Source: Bacillus sp. ISL-45
Lineage (GTDB): Bacteria; Bacillota; Bacilli; Bacillales; Cytobacillaceae
DNA: 64,000 bases
Assembly: GCF_018613195.1 (NCBI RefSeq)
Contig: NZ_JAGGQQ010000012.1
Span: forward strand, 1-64,000
Direction: 5' to 3'
Shown in pieces: positions 25,591 through 35,164 of the stretch (the first letter of the stretch is position 1; every line of letters begins with the position of its first letter). Both the position numbers and the translations under genes were made by a program. The notes beneath the pieces were generated by a model, which was not told the DNA's origin, did not search any database, and saw only the letters and a program-made list of their open reading frames with translations.

Positions 25591-26499
25591 ATGTTGAAGG
25601 TTGGCGTCATTGGTTTAGGGGATATCGCGCAAAAAGCCTATCTGCCTGTTTTTGCGGAGAAGGGAGATATTGAGTTCCATCTATTCACGCGTGATCGTGA
25701 CAAACTGAATAGCCTCGCTGCAAAGTTCAGATTTCCCCATATTCATTTTAGTCTGAATGAGCTGATAGAAGGTGGGATTAAAGGTGCTTTTGTACATAGT
25801 GCAACCGAATCACATTATGACATTGTAAAACAACTGCTCCAGGCCGGTATCCATGTGTATGTGGACAAGCCAATTTCCTATCAATATGAAAAAGCCAGGG
25901 AATTAACAGAGCTAGCTGAGGAAAAAGGTTTGATATTGATGACTGGCTTTAACAGAAGATATGCTCCGGTATATAAACAGCTGGCAGAGTTGAAGGAACC
26001 GAATATGGTGATCATGCAGAAAAACAGAAAGGGTCTGCCTGGAGAAATCCGCCATTTCATTCTGGATGACTTCATCCATGTTGTTGATACACTGAGATCC
26101 TTATTCCCATACCCTATCAAGCAAGTCAACGTGACTGGAAAGAAAAATGGTGCGTTTTTGCATCTTGTTGTTATTCAGCTGCATGCGGAAGAGGGAATCG
26201 CAATCGGGATCATGAATCGGGACAGCGGAGTTGTTGAGGAAAAAGTGGAGATATTTCAATCAAATGAGAAACGGACAGCCTTGAATGTGTCTGATTTATA
26301 CGTTCAGGAAACCAGGACTGAAACAAAGCTTGGGGGTAGTGACTGGGACCCGACGCTACACAAGCGCGGCTTCGAGCAGATTGTTTTTGATTTCCTGCAG
26401 GCAGTCGGCGGAAATGCATTACCTTTAATTTCATCGAAGGATTCCCTGGAAACGCATCGGATCTGCGAGGAAATTGTGAAAGAATTAGAGGCAATTTAA
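25591..26499 (+). CDS. Gfo/Idh/MocA-family oxidoreductase
   Basis: A 302-residue NAD(P)-dependent oxidoreductase of the glucose-fructose/inositol dehydrogenase type. The Rossmann start VGVIGLGDIAQKAYLPVF and HVYVDKPISYQYEKA (about residues 89-103), with the catalytic EKP-like Lys, are clear, as is GFNRRYAPVY (about 123-132). CAGGGGG precedes the ATG at 25591 by 8 nt. No neighbouring sugar genes indicate its substrate. Confidence 0.9.
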   Translation: MLKVGVIGLGDIAQKAYLPVFAEKGDIEFHLFTRDRDKLNSLAAKFRFPHIHFSLNELIEGGIKGAFVHSATESHYDIVKQLLQAGIHVYVDKPISYQYEKARELTELAEEKGLILMTGFNRRYAPVYKQLAELKEPNMVIMQKNRKGLPGEIRHFILDDFIHVVDTLRSLFPYPIKQVNVTGKKNGAFLHLVVIQLHAEEGIAIGIMNRDSGVVEEKVEIFQSNEKRTALNVSDLYVQETRTETKLGGSDWDPTLHKRGFEQIVFDFLQAVGGNALPLISSKDSLETHRICEEIVKELEAI

Positions 26500-26504
26500 C
26501 GCTA

Positions 26505-26545
26505 AAGACCCCGGGGTATGAATTTCACCGGGGTCTTGCCTTTTT
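26505..26545 (+). terminator. oxidoreductase terminator
   Basis: AAGACCCCGG and CCGGGGTCTT form a GC-rich stem followed by CC and TTTTT. Confidence 0.85.
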
Positions 26546-27803
26546 AAAAGGACGCTTTACTGTCTGCAGAAATCTGTATGGCGTTATTCAAATAGAAGGT
26601 ATTGGCATATCCCAGATCAGCAATTTTATTTACAACACCAGCTGCCCTGGCGCCAGATGCACAGTGAACGACGATGACAGCATTCTTATCTTTTGGAAGC
26701 TGGCTTACGATAGCGGCGGGGTCGGCCAGAATCACACTGTCAGGGATATTCAGAGATCCCTTGAGAACACCGGCCCTGGTTTCATCCTTCGAACGGACGT
26801 CAAGGATGAAGGCCCCGGCACTGATTTTGTTCATGAATTCCTCTGGGTTGATTCCTCGGTTAACCTGGCCTTCGGCTACATCGAAGCTTCCGCCAGAATT
26901 GGCAGTGCCGAATGTTGGCAAGGATTGGGCAGACCAGTCAGGAAGTCCACCAGAATAGACTTTGACATTCGAATAGCCATTTTTCAGAAGTTCTTCCGCG
27001 ACAGCATGGCTTTTATGGCAGCCGAATCCGCCGCAATAGACGATCACTTCAGTTGTTTTATCTGCAGGTGCTGTTCCCTGGTACTTTTGCGCGAACAGTG
27101 TATCATCTGCAAAGACCGCATTGGGGATATGTGACTCAAAATACACCTTATACGGTCTGGCGTCAAGGATGACGAAAGGCGGCTTATCATCCCTTGATAC
27201 ATTGGCATCCATGATCAGCCCCTTAATATACGGAGCGGTAACAGCCAGGTAATTGCCTGCTTTTTTCCATTCTGGCAGTCCTTCCTGGTAAACTTTAATA
27301 TTTTTATAGCCTAGCTTCATTGCTTTTTCAGCTGAACTGCTGCTCAATTCACAGGTGACTCCACCGCAGTAAAATATAAGAAGCTTGTTTTTATCCTCTG
27401 GAAGCAGGGAAGCGAACTGGTCGAACTGTGAATCGGGAATATTGATTGCTCCATTGATATGTCCTTCATGGAAAACGGCTTCAGGACTGGAATCGACGAT
27501 GACAAAGTCCCATTCCGATGGATATTGCTCGTAAGCTTTCCTCGTGGTACTTACCTCTCCAGCGGAAGTTTTTAATCTCATCATATATTCAGTTCCAACG
27601 TAAGATAGGTTCTCTTTCAGTGGCACGGCTTTTTTCTCGGGTTCAGCTTCATCGCCAGCCTTATAGATTGAAAGGTCTGCCTTCTGGTTAAAATCTGCAG
27701 CTGCATTCGAGAACGTTTTGGCTGAATCTCCGCCAGTACCGCAACCGGCAAGGGCTATTCCAACGGTAAATATCAAACCTGCCAGCATAGTTTTCTTAAC
27801 CAT
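26544..27803 (-). CDS. lipoprotein with three rhodanese domains
   Basis: A 419-residue exported lipoprotein (signal MVKKTMLAGLIFTVGIALAG then C at about 21) with three rhodanese modules at roughly 75-175, 195-300 and 315-415. Each keeps an active-site Cys: FYCGGVTCEL, VYCGGFGCHK and VVHCASGARAA. Rhodaneses carry persulfide sulfur, so this protein probably supplies or accepts sulfane sulfur at the outer face for the adjacent reductase. AAAGGAGTG inside the end of the TorD gene precedes the ATG at 27803. Last gene of the operon. Confidence 0.9.
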   Translation of the reverse strand: MVKKTMLAGLIFTVGIALAGCGTGGDSAKTFSNAAADFNQKADLSIYKAGDEAEPEKKAVPLKENLSYVGTEYMMRLKTSAGEVSTTRKAYEQYPSEWDFVIVDSSPEAVFHEGHINGAINIPDSQFDQFASLLPEDKNKLLIFYCGGVTCELSSSSAEKAMKLGYKNIKVYQEGLPEWKKAGNYLAVTAPYIKGLIMDANVSRDDKPPFVILDARPYKVYFESHIPNAVFADDTLFAQKYQGTAPADKTTEVIVYCGGFGCHKSHAVAEELLKNGYSNVKVYSGGLPDWSAQSLPTFGTANSGGSFDVAEGQVNRGINPEEFMNKISAGAFILDVRSKDETRAGVLKGSLNIPDSVILADPAAIVSQLPKDKNAVIVVHCASGARAAGVVNKIADLGYANTFYLNNAIQISADSKASF

Positions 27804-27807
27804 GAAA

Positions 27808-28440
27808 CTATTCACTCCTTTCTTTACCAAGCTGTTCACTCCTGTAGCCAAGTGCAGGGGAGTGGACAAGCTGGTTCACTATTTGTGTAATAGATATATA
27901 GAACAAGCTTGTATCCGACTTTTTCAATTCAAGGATGAAATCGTCAAGCCAATCGAAATGGTCAGAGATAAATGATTGAATCTGGTCCGATGTCCCATGT
28001 TCGAGCAAGAAAGCGAGAAACTCAAGCAGCAGGGTCAAATGGTCCGGCATTGCCCGATATTCTTCAGGAAACTCAAGCTTGAATTGCCGGAACAGGTATT
28101 GGATATGCAGTGCAGGGTCTCCGTAGAAAAATCCTGTCTGTCTTGCAAATGAAACAGCTGCAGTGGGATCATCGGTCCATTGTTTGTAGAGTGATTCAAT
28201 CGGCGGTGCGAAAGGCTCGGAAGGACCGAGAAAACAATGAATATAGGTCTGCTTCATATTTTCAAAGGAAGAAAAAGCATTTTCATAGGTTTCTTCCATT
28301 TTTACAAATGGTCTCAGCTCTTCAAAAGCTATTCCACTTTTCAAAGCCTGATAGAGTTCAGTGGTCGGCGGCTTATAAAATTCAGCCAGCAGCAAAAGTG
28401 CATTGGACAGTCGCCGCTTTTCTTCTGTCATGGTGAACAA
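27808..28440 (-). CDS. TorD/DmsD-family redox enzyme maturation chaperone
   Basis: A 210-residue all-helical protein of the TorD family, which binds the Tat signal and guides molybdenum-cofactor insertion into the catalytic subunit. The motif EPFAPPIESLYKQW (about residues 74-87) and PDHLTLLLEFLAFLL (about 131-145) are the expected signatures (the latter near the EPDH/PDHL motif). Start TTG at 28440 has AAAGGGG 8 nt upstream; an ATG three codons later is badly spaced. It belongs to the minus-strand reductase operon. Confidence 0.88.
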   Translation of the reverse strand: MFTMTEEKRRLSNALLLLAEFYKPPTTELYQALKSGIAFEELRPFVKMEETYENAFSSFENMKQTYIHCFLGPSEPFAPPIESLYKQWTDDPTAAVSFARQTGFFYGDPALHIQYLFRQFKLEFPEEYRAMPDHLTLLLEFLAFLLEHGTSDQIQSFISDHFDWLDDFILELKKSDTSLFYISITQIVNQLVHSPALGYRSEQLGKERSE

Positions 28441-28454
28441 GTGATCAGCCCCTT

Positions 28455-28490
28455 TCCGTTTGTCCAGCTCCAGCGCTGGAGCTTTTCTAT
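28455..28490. repeat. short AGCTCCAGCGCTGGAGCT palindrome
   Basis: A perfect dyad with following TTTT between torD and nrfD. It matches the core of the GC-rich intergenic repeat at 53.5 kb and may act as a weak terminator or processing site. Confidence 0.55.
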
Positions 28491-28491
28491 T

Positions 28492-29641
28492 CTACGAGGT
28501 TATATCCCCATGCCTTTTCAGCTCTGTTGCTGGTTTGTGGTTGATGATCCGCTCCAATAATTCACGCTGCAGATACAGCAATGCCATGATGCCGACTCCG
28601 CCCACTATAAGGGCCCATTCAGACCAAGTTATACTGAAAAGATTGAAGGCGGTTCCTTCAGCTGGATTTTTGACGACTTTCAATGGAATAATCTGGCCGG
28701 CTATTACCATATTGAAACGCATGAAGAAAATTCCTGTCAGGGACAGCAGACCGGCAAGCCCGAGTTTTATGGATGAAACCTTTTGGGCTGACACGATCAG
28801 CACAAAAGGTATGACAATGGCCAGCGATATTTCCAGTACCCAATAGTTAAAACTTAAAGGTCCTGTCAGCAAAGCGAGCAGTGATTCATATTTTCCCGGC
28901 ACCTGTCCGTAGAGCCCGACGAAGGTCTTGCCGATGTAGATGATGACCATGACTCCCATCATTGACAAGCTAAGTGTCCTGAGGAACTTAACTGTTTCAA
29001 GGTTCTCACTCTTTTTCTGTCTTTCATGGAGATAGGCGATGATTGAAGCCATAGCGATTCCTGAAAAAACGGAAGTCAAAATGAAATAAAGCGGTGATAT
29101 CGGGCCGTTCCAGTACGGACGTGCAATGATGAACCCAAACAGAAACCCGATACAAACCAGAGCGACTAAGGCAGAACCAGCGGTCATGATGGCAAAAGGC
29201 CTGATCAAAGACCGATTGCCGCGAACGACAAACACTGTCAAGGAAACCAGCAGCATTAAATAAATTCCGTATAAGGGTGCCATCCACCAGATTGGCGATG
29301 TAAAGTTCGGTGTCCGGAAATAATGGATGAAGTTAAGCGGATTGCCTAACTCCACCAATAAAATCGCAAAACCACTGACCAGGAAAAAAAATGGCAAACA
29401 TCAGCGATGATTTGCCGATTGGGATAATAGCTTTCATGTGAAATACATAGCCTAATGCTGCAACCAGCAGCAGTCCCGTACTGATCCCGACAAAGTATTC
29501 ATATCCGGCTATCAGAATTCCCCATGGAATCTTATTTGTGGTTCCCATGGCATGTTCACCATGGATAAAAATATTGGCTGCTCCTGCCAGGCCGAAGAGA
29601 ATGAAGGATGCTGACAGAATACTCCATTTATTGATTTTCAC
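28492..29641 (-). pseudogene. NrfD/PsrC-type membrane subunit, frameshifted
   Basis: An eight- or nine-segment quinone-linked membrane anchor of the polysulfide-reductase NrfD family. The first frame (GTG at 29641, GGAGGTG upstream) reads to SSLMFAIFFPGQW and then runs out of register. The remainder, FLVSGFAILLVELGNPLNF onward to 28492, is in another frame. Removing one base from the A8 tract at 29384-29391 joins them as FAIFFLVSGFAILLVELG, exactly the family sequence. The break is therefore a one-base homopolymer insertion: mutation, slippage-tolerant gene or sequencing error. Without correction the anchor is truncated after about 95 residues. Confidence 0.88.
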
Positions 29642-29646
29642 GAGAT

Positions 29647-30195
29647 TCACCTCCGGTTATTTTTTACATAGAAGATACTTGGCTTCGTGCCTTTAGCTTC
29701 AAGCAATTGATAGACATCATGTTTTGCCAGCTCCTGATTCAGCTGGCTGTTTGGATCCTCCAGGTCTCCGAACAGCCTGACCTCGTTCATGCAGGTCGCC
29801 GAGCAGGCAGGCTGTTCGCCTTTTTCAAGCATCTCAGGACACCATCTGCATTTTTCAGGCACGCGATTTTCATTCAGCTGTCTTGCTTCATAAGGGCAGG
29901 CAGCCATGCAATATTTGCAGCCGATACATTTGTCAGCGTCAATTTCGACGATTCCATCCTCTCGTTTGTAAGTTGCCTGGGTTGGGCAGACAGAAACACA
30001 TGGAGCGTTGTCGCAATGCTGGCACTGTACTGGTATAATTTCCATTTTTACATTCGGGTAAGTTCCAGTCTCCAAAAATTCAAGTCGGCTATAGGAAACA
30101 TCCATACTGAGCTGATTATGCGATGCACAGGCAATGTTGCACGCGTTGCAGCCCGTACAGCGTTCCGGAAATACCAAAAGGCCGTATTTTGCCAT
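29647..30195 (-). CDS. 4Fe-4S ferredoxin-type electron-transfer subunit (PsrB/DmsB-like)
   Basis: A 182-residue four-cluster iron-sulfur protein that passes electrons between the NrfD anchor and the molybdopterin subunit. Cys motifs occur as CTGCNACNIAC (about 13-23), CQHCDNAPCVSVCP (about 59-72), CIGCKYCMAACPY (about 90-102) and CRWCPEMLEKGEQPAC (about 116-131). AAAGGAGG inside the end of the preceding gene lies 9-10 nt before the ATG, only one base after that gene's stop. Intact, unlike its two partners. Confidence 0.95.
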   Translation of the reverse strand: MAKYGLLVFPERCTGCNACNIACASHNQLSMDVSYSRLEFLETGTYPNVKMEIIPVQCQHCDNAPCVSVCPTQATYKREDGIVEIDADKCIGCKYCMAACPYEARQLNENRVPEKCRWCPEMLEKGEQPACSATCMNEVRLFGDLEDPNSQLNQELAKHDVYQLLEAKGTKPSIFYVKNNRR

Positions 30196-30196
30196 C

Positions 30197-32406
30197 CTAG
30201 TTGCCCTCCTTTGACACGGTCACGACAACCTCTTGGGCCATTGTCGAGCCTGATAGAGGGTCTACCATGATTGGGATAAAATCATTAAAATTCACGCCGA
30301 CTCCGTTCGCCGTCCTGTTCTTAGGTGAGAATCCGCCATAAGTGGAAGGGAGCCAGGCTGCTTCCGGGTGAAGAAGCTCCGTTACTTTTACCTGCACCTT
30401 TTTCTTGGCGATTTTGGATTGGAGTGTCACAGTATCTCCGGTCTTGATGCCAAGCTTCCTGGCTCTTGAAGCGTTGAGCCACATATAGGTTCCCTGATAC
30501 TTCTCGGTAAGCTTCATCAGCTGCTCGATATTTGTTGTCATGGCATGGGAATGCCATGGCTGCTTTCCGTGAATCAAGCGGAATTCATGGTCTTTGTTTG
30601 GATCCGGCTCAACAAGCGGAGGGACCCAGACGGGAATTCCAAGTTTTCCGTCAATCTTGAACAGGTCCGCAGAAAATTGGATCTTACCGGTTAGCGTAGG
30701 CAGTGCTGGTTTGCCTTTTTTTATCGGAAATCCAGGCTTGACGGTTGCCGGGAATTCCAATGTCCCTGCTTTTTTCAGCTGGTCGAATGTGATGCCGAGC
30801 GGAGCAATTGCTGCTTCTACTTCTTCTTCAATTGTAAAAGGATACAAATCCTTATGTCCCATTGCATCGGCAATCCCCTTCAGCATATCAAGCGTGTTTC
30901 TCGTGTCATACATCGGCTTGACAACAGGCTGGCGAAGGGCAAGCTGGGGACTGTCGTGCGAAATATGGCCGGATACAGCCTGAGGATGCTCCAATCTTTC
31001 CAGATAATAATGCTCAGGCAGGATGTAATCAGCCGCATAGTAGCTTGTTTCATTCCAGTCGATGTTAATGGAAACCACCAGCTCTGCATCCTTGATTTTT
31101 TTTTGCTCCTCTGGGTCCGGTGCAGTCCTGAGAGGGTTATAGTTACAAATGAATACGGCTTTTGCAAGCCCTTGTTGTACAAGCTGTGGCGTAATATGAG
31201 CGATTCCCCTGGATGGTTCCACTGTTCGGTACTTTCCGGTCACTCCAGCTCCGTCGATACGAGGGCCTTTTTCAGGCATATTTTCGATTGCTGGCAAGTA
31301 GAGATGCCCAAGCTGAAGGCTGGCAGATGGCATTAAACCGCCTTTTTCGTAGAGGTTGCCGACAAGTGCATTGAGGATGATCCCCATTTGAGCCGTTTGT
31401 GTGCTGTTTACATAATGGGAATGAAGCCCGTGCCAGCCTGGTTCAATAAAGGCCTGCGGTGCATTTTTAGCAAAGTCTCTGGCAATTTCCCTTATTTTAT
31501 CGGCTCTGATCCCCGTAATCGGTTCAGCCCATTCCGGTGTATATTCCTTGTTCATCCGTTTGAATTCGCTGAAGCCATCCACGAATTTTTGGACAAAGCT
31601 CTTATTGTATAGATTTTCTGAGATTAATATATTGGCCATTGCCAGCCTGAAAGCAAGATCCGTTCCAGGCCGGATCGGAATCCATTCATCTGCGATTTTC
31701 GCAATCTCTGAATACCTTGGATCGATGACGATCAATTTGGCACCCTTTTCCTTTGCATGGGTGATGTGGTTCATGCCATTCGGGATGATTCCGCCGGCGA
31801 AGTTTCTTCCTTCAAATATCATGTATTTAGCATTTTTATGTCACCGTTAAGGGAGGTACCGGTCATTTGCAGCCATGCATTTGTTTTAGCGTTGAAGCAA
31901 GTGGAATACTGTGTCGTGAAGTTAGGCGAGCCGATGGTGTCAAATAAGCGGTCGACATATGATTTCCGATGGGTGCCGTGCTCAAGCCATAACACAGAGT
32001 TACCGGTATACTGTTTAACGATGCTGTCGAGCTTTTCGCCGATTTCCTTGAATGCCTGGTTCCAGCTAATTGGTTCGAATTTTCCTTCACCAACCCGCTT
32101 CATTGGGCCAGTCACCCTGTCCTTAGAGTAAAGATAAGCTGCCATTCCATGTCCGCGGGCGCAGATCCTGCCGCTTGACTTCAAGTGGATAGGGTGTCCT
32201 TCGACCTTCCAGACCCGTTCGTTCTTAACATGGGCAATGATTCCGCAGTAACTTGTGCAGCCATGGCAGAAGGTTGGGATCTTCTTCACGCTTTCTTCGG
32301 TTGCAGCTTTCTTGAACTCGCTGAAGCTGAAATAAGCAGGTAAGGATCCTGCAGCGACTACGGTTGCAGAAGCTTTTAAAAAGGTACGGCGCGATAAATT
32401 TGTCAT
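30197..32406 (-). pseudogene. molybdopterin oxidoreductase catalytic subunit (PsrA/PhsA type), frameshifted
   Basis: A Tat-exported Mo-bisMGD enzyme of the polysulfide/thiosulfate reductase group. The N-terminal frame (start 32406, AAAGGAG) has the twin-arginine LSRRTFLKASA and the cluster motif CHGCTSYC, and reads to MTGTSLNGDIK before ending at 31819. The rest (541 residues, from KYMIFEGRNFAGG) lies in another frame. Adding one A to the A5 tract (T5 at 31833-31837 on the plus strand) restores DIKNAKYMIFEGRNF. It is a one-base homopolymer deletion. All later family regions are open and well conserved. Substrate (polysulfide, thiosulfate or another oxyanion) is inferred from the rhodanese neighbours. 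Confidence 0.88.
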
Positions 32407-32435
32407 CTCTTCATACTCCTTTCTCTCACAAGCTG

Positions 32436-33488
32436 TTAACCGCAGCTGGCGGCACCAGTTTCTGTCTCGAGTTTTGTATTCAGCTGTTTTACTGGATAAT
32501 TCTTAGCCTTATTGTTGGAAATCGGCATAATACCATTGATCTCTGCATTGGATGTCCATACTCTCATGCCATCTTTCATGGCATAGGCTTCATATCCAAG
32601 CATGTTGAGAATCCTTGCTGCTTTACTGGACATAGTGCCATCATGGTCAATGAGGACGATCTTATTTTCTGTAGACAATTTCTTTAACTGTTCAAGTTCT
32701 GCCAGTGATTCAAAGGCTATATTGATGGCCCCAGGTAAATGGCCTGCTGAATACTCCTTGGCTGGCCTCAGGTCAACCAGCATGAATCCAGTCGACGTAT
32801 TCTTAATGGATTCCTGGATATCCGAGGGTTTCATGATCGGTGGAATGCCTGCTTTCAGATAGTCATCAGCACTTCCTAAAATAGCTGCGGTTTCATCAGT
32901 GTATTGTTTGCTTGCTGAAGCTGGGAGATCATAGTTCCCGGCTATTGTTTCTGTTGTTTCCACTGGGAAATCAAATGGTTTCTGCGGAAGCGGTGTCCCC
33001 AAATTCGCGTCGCTAGTCCAGCCTCCCATTCCATTTACCATTGAGATTGCATCATAGCCAAGCATATTCCATAGTGCTGCTGTCTGGCTTGCAGTATGGC
33101 CGCTGTAACAAATGACAAGGATCTTTTTGTCCTTTGGCAGATTAGCGATTTGGTTTGGATTAGCTGTCATATTATAAGGAATATTAACAGAACCTTCGAT
33201 ATGTCCGGCAGCAAATGCAGCGGTATCGCGGACATCGACAATGAAGTAAGACGGGTCGTAATTCAAAATCATTTTTTCGAAAATTTCATCTGCAGCCATA
33301 GACTCTGCAGGTTTTTTCAGATAAGCATCAGCAGCTTGCTGTACGACTGAAAAAACATTCAACTGCTCACTTTGCCCATTTACTTTTGGCTGGGGTGCAG
33401 TTGAACCTTCCTGAATACCGCAGCCACCAGTGAAAGCCAGCACTGCGCCGGCAAACATGATTAATGCTTTTTTTCCAAATAGCTTCAA
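32436..33488 (-). CDS. lipoprotein with two rhodanese domains, second lacking the Cys
   Basis: A 350-residue exported protein. A signal peptide ends in LAFTGGC, a probable lipoprotein cleavage site. The first rhodanese module (about residues 65-165) has the active-site Cys in VICYSGHTAS. The second (about 225-330) has IDHDGTMSS at that place, with Asp instead of Cys, so it is probably inactive and may bind or regulate. The TTG at 33488 is chosen because AGAGGTG ends 6 nt upstream. First gene of the reductase operon. Confidence 0.87.
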   Translation of the reverse strand: MKLFGKKALIMFAGAVLAFTGGCGIQEGSTAPQPKVNGQSEQLNVFSVVQQAADAYLKKPAESMAADEIFEKMILNYDPSYFIVDVRDTAAFAAGHIEGSVNIPYNMTANPNQIANLPKDKKILVICYSGHTASQTAALWNMLGYDAISMVNGMGGWTSDANLGTPLPQKPFDFPVETTETIAGNYDLPASASKQYTDETAAILGSADDYLKAGIPPIMKPSDIQESIKNTSTGFMLVDLRPAKEYSAGHLPGAINIAFESLAELEQLKKLSTENKIVLIDHDGTMSSKAARILNMLGYEAYAMKDGMRVWTSNAEINGIMPISNNKAKNYPVKQLNTKLETETGAASCG

Positions 33489-33718
33489 AGCTCTCACCTC
33501 TCTGCTGGCGGATATACCGCCAAAATATTGATTTGGAATAGAAAAAAACTGAAAGAATGTACACCTCCATCCATGTTAGTGCCAATACTCCTATGGGTTT
33601 TTAGTGTTGCAAAAAAAAATTAAGTGCTTAAGTATTTTTACCATCTGGGGTAAGTCTATTGCTGTGGAAATTCAGTTACTATTTACGAGAATGAAAGAAG
33701 AAGTGAGGGGAATCACCT
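33489..33718. other. leader region of the reductase operon
   Basis: AT-rich region upstream of the operon. I find no FNR-type TGTGA-N6-TCACA dyad or other confident operator. An imperfect AAGTGCTTAAGTATTTTT stretch is present. No RNA structure is recognised. Confidence 0.35.
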
Positions 33719-33799
33719 ATGATTATTTTGAATTTTTTGCACATTTCACACTTAAAACACAATAGTGAATTTTGCGTGGAGGATATTACAAAGAAATAA
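33719..33799 (+). CDS. possible 26-aa peptide
   Basis: An open frame ATG to TAA with a fair ribosome site (GTGAGGGG, 7-8 nt upstream), reading MIILNFLHISHLKHNSEF and then CVEDITKK. It is divergent from the reductase operon and ends 4 nt before a hairpin. One Cys and two His are present. No family is recognised and chance occurrence is possible. Confidence 0.25.
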   Translation: MIILNFLHISHLKHNSEFCVEDITKK

Positions 33800-33827
33800 A
33801 AAAAGTCCGCAACAGAAACTGCGGACT
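33795..33827 (-). terminator. terminator of the purine permease gene
   Basis: AGTCCGC and GCGGACT pair around a short loop; on the minus strand a run of T follows. It lies just past the permease stop. Confidence 0.85.
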
Positions 33828-33836
33828 AGAAGCTTT

Positions 33837-35129
33837 TTAAATATAAATAAAATACCCTATAAACAAGAAACCAAGTACATACATAATCGGATGGACTTCT
33901 CTCAGCTTACCCATGCCAGCCATCATCAATGGGTAAAGAATGAAGCCGAGGGCAATCCCTGTTGCAACGCTGGAGGTGAGCGGCATCATGATGATAGTCA
34001 CGAAAGACGGGATAATCACAGCAAGGTTATTCCAGTTGATTTTACTGATTTCAGTTGCCATCAATGCACCGACGATGATGAGTGCCGGAGCCGTAACTTC
34101 CGGTGTGATAACAGACAGGATCGGAGAGAAGAGCATTGCCACGCCGAAGCACGCCGCAATGATCACGGAAGTGAAACCTGTCCGTCCGCCGACTGCGATG
34201 CCTGCCGATGACTCAACGAACGACGCTGTTGTGGATGTCCCCAGTACTGCACCGGCAACTGCAGAACCTGCGTCTGCAAGAAGTGCACGACCTGCATTGG
34301 GAATTTTATTATCCTTCATCAGACCAGCCTGGCTGGCGACCGCAATAAGTGCTCCAGCAGTATCAAAGAAAGCAACAAACAAGAACGTGAAAATGACGGC
34401 AAGAACATCAGGAGAGAAAATATCTCCCAGATGGTTGAAGACGACACCAAAGGTGGGTGAAATGTCAGGTACCGACCCGACGATTGCTTCTGGCTTCTCA
34501 ATCAAGCCAGTGAATATGCCAATGATCGTAGCAATCACCATTCCGTAAAAGATGCCGCCGCTGATGCCTCGCACCATCATGATCACGCTGACGATGAAGC
34601 CGAACAGGGCAAGCAGGACAGGCCCAGATGTCAGGTCGCCGATTGAGACAAAGGTCGCTTCGCTGCCAACGACGATCCCCGCATTTTTCAAACCGATGAA
34701 GGCGACGAAGAAGCCGATGCCCGCAGCGATTGCATGCTTGAGATCCTGGGGGATAACATTGATGATTTTTTCGCGAATCTTTAAAAGGCTGAGGATGACG
34801 AACAGGACACCTGCGATGAAGACACCAGTAAGCGCGACTTCCCATTGGACGCCCATGCCAATGCTGACGGTGAAAGTGAAAAATGAATTCAAGCCCATGC
34901 TTGGCGCGATTCCAATCGGGAAATTAGCCAGCAGGCCGATCAGCAGTGAGCCGATAATCGCTGAGAGTGCTGTAGCTGTAAAAACAGCTCCTTTATCCAT
35001 GCCTGCCTGGCTAAGGATTAAAGGATTGACCACAAGAATGTAGGCCATCGACAAGAACGTCGTAATTCCGGCCAGTGTTTCTTGCCTATAATTTGTATTT
35101 CGTTCTGCGAACTGGAAAAAGTTTTTCAT
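33837..35129 (-). CDS. NCS2-family guanine/hypoxanthine permease (PbuG/PbuO type)
   Basis: A 430-residue purine permease of the AzgA-like NCS2 branch. N-terminal ETLAGITTFLSMAYILVVNP, IGIAPSMGLNSFFTFTV (about residues 72-88) and FLFVAFFDTAGALIAVASQAG (about 249-269) are diagnostic. AGGAGGAC lies 6-7 nt before the ATG. Its long leader carries a guanine-type riboswitch and terminator, so expression should fall when guanine or hypoxanthine is plentiful. A paralogue lies at 47201-48502. Confidence 0.94.
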   Translation of the reverse strand: MKNFFQFAERNTNYRQETLAGITTFLSMAYILVVNPLILSQAGMDKGAVFTATALSAIIGSLLIGLLANFPIGIAPSMGLNSFFTFTVSIGMGVQWEVALTGVFIAGVLFVILSLLKIREKIINVIPQDLKHAIAAGIGFFVAFIGLKNAGIVVGSEATFVSIGDLTSGPVLLALFGFIVSVIMMVRGISGGIFYGMVIATIIGIFTGLIEKPEAIVGSVPDISPTFGVVFNHLGDIFSPDVLAVIFTFLFVAFFDTAGALIAVASQAGLMKDNKIPNAGRALLADAGSAVAGAVLGTSTTASFVESSAGIAVGGRTGFTSVIIAACFGVAMLFSPILSVITPEVTAPALIIVGALMATEISKINWNNLAVIIPSFVTIIMMPLTSSVATGIALGFILYPLMMAGMGKLREVHPIMYVLGFLFIGYFIYI

Positions 35130-35164
35130 TTATGCTGTCCTCCTGATTGTTTAGTTAAGAAAAT

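Noticed and set aside
26544-33488. Identification as the selenate reductase SrdBCA operon
   Set aside because: Gene order here is catalytic, FeS, NrfD, TorD with rhodaneses, which fits polysulfide/thiosulfate-type reductases better; substrate cannot be set from sequence alone.
33719-33799. Strong claim for a 26-residue peptide gene
   Set aside because: Kept only at low confidence: the ribosome site is fair, but there is no hydrophobic helix, family or clear promoter.
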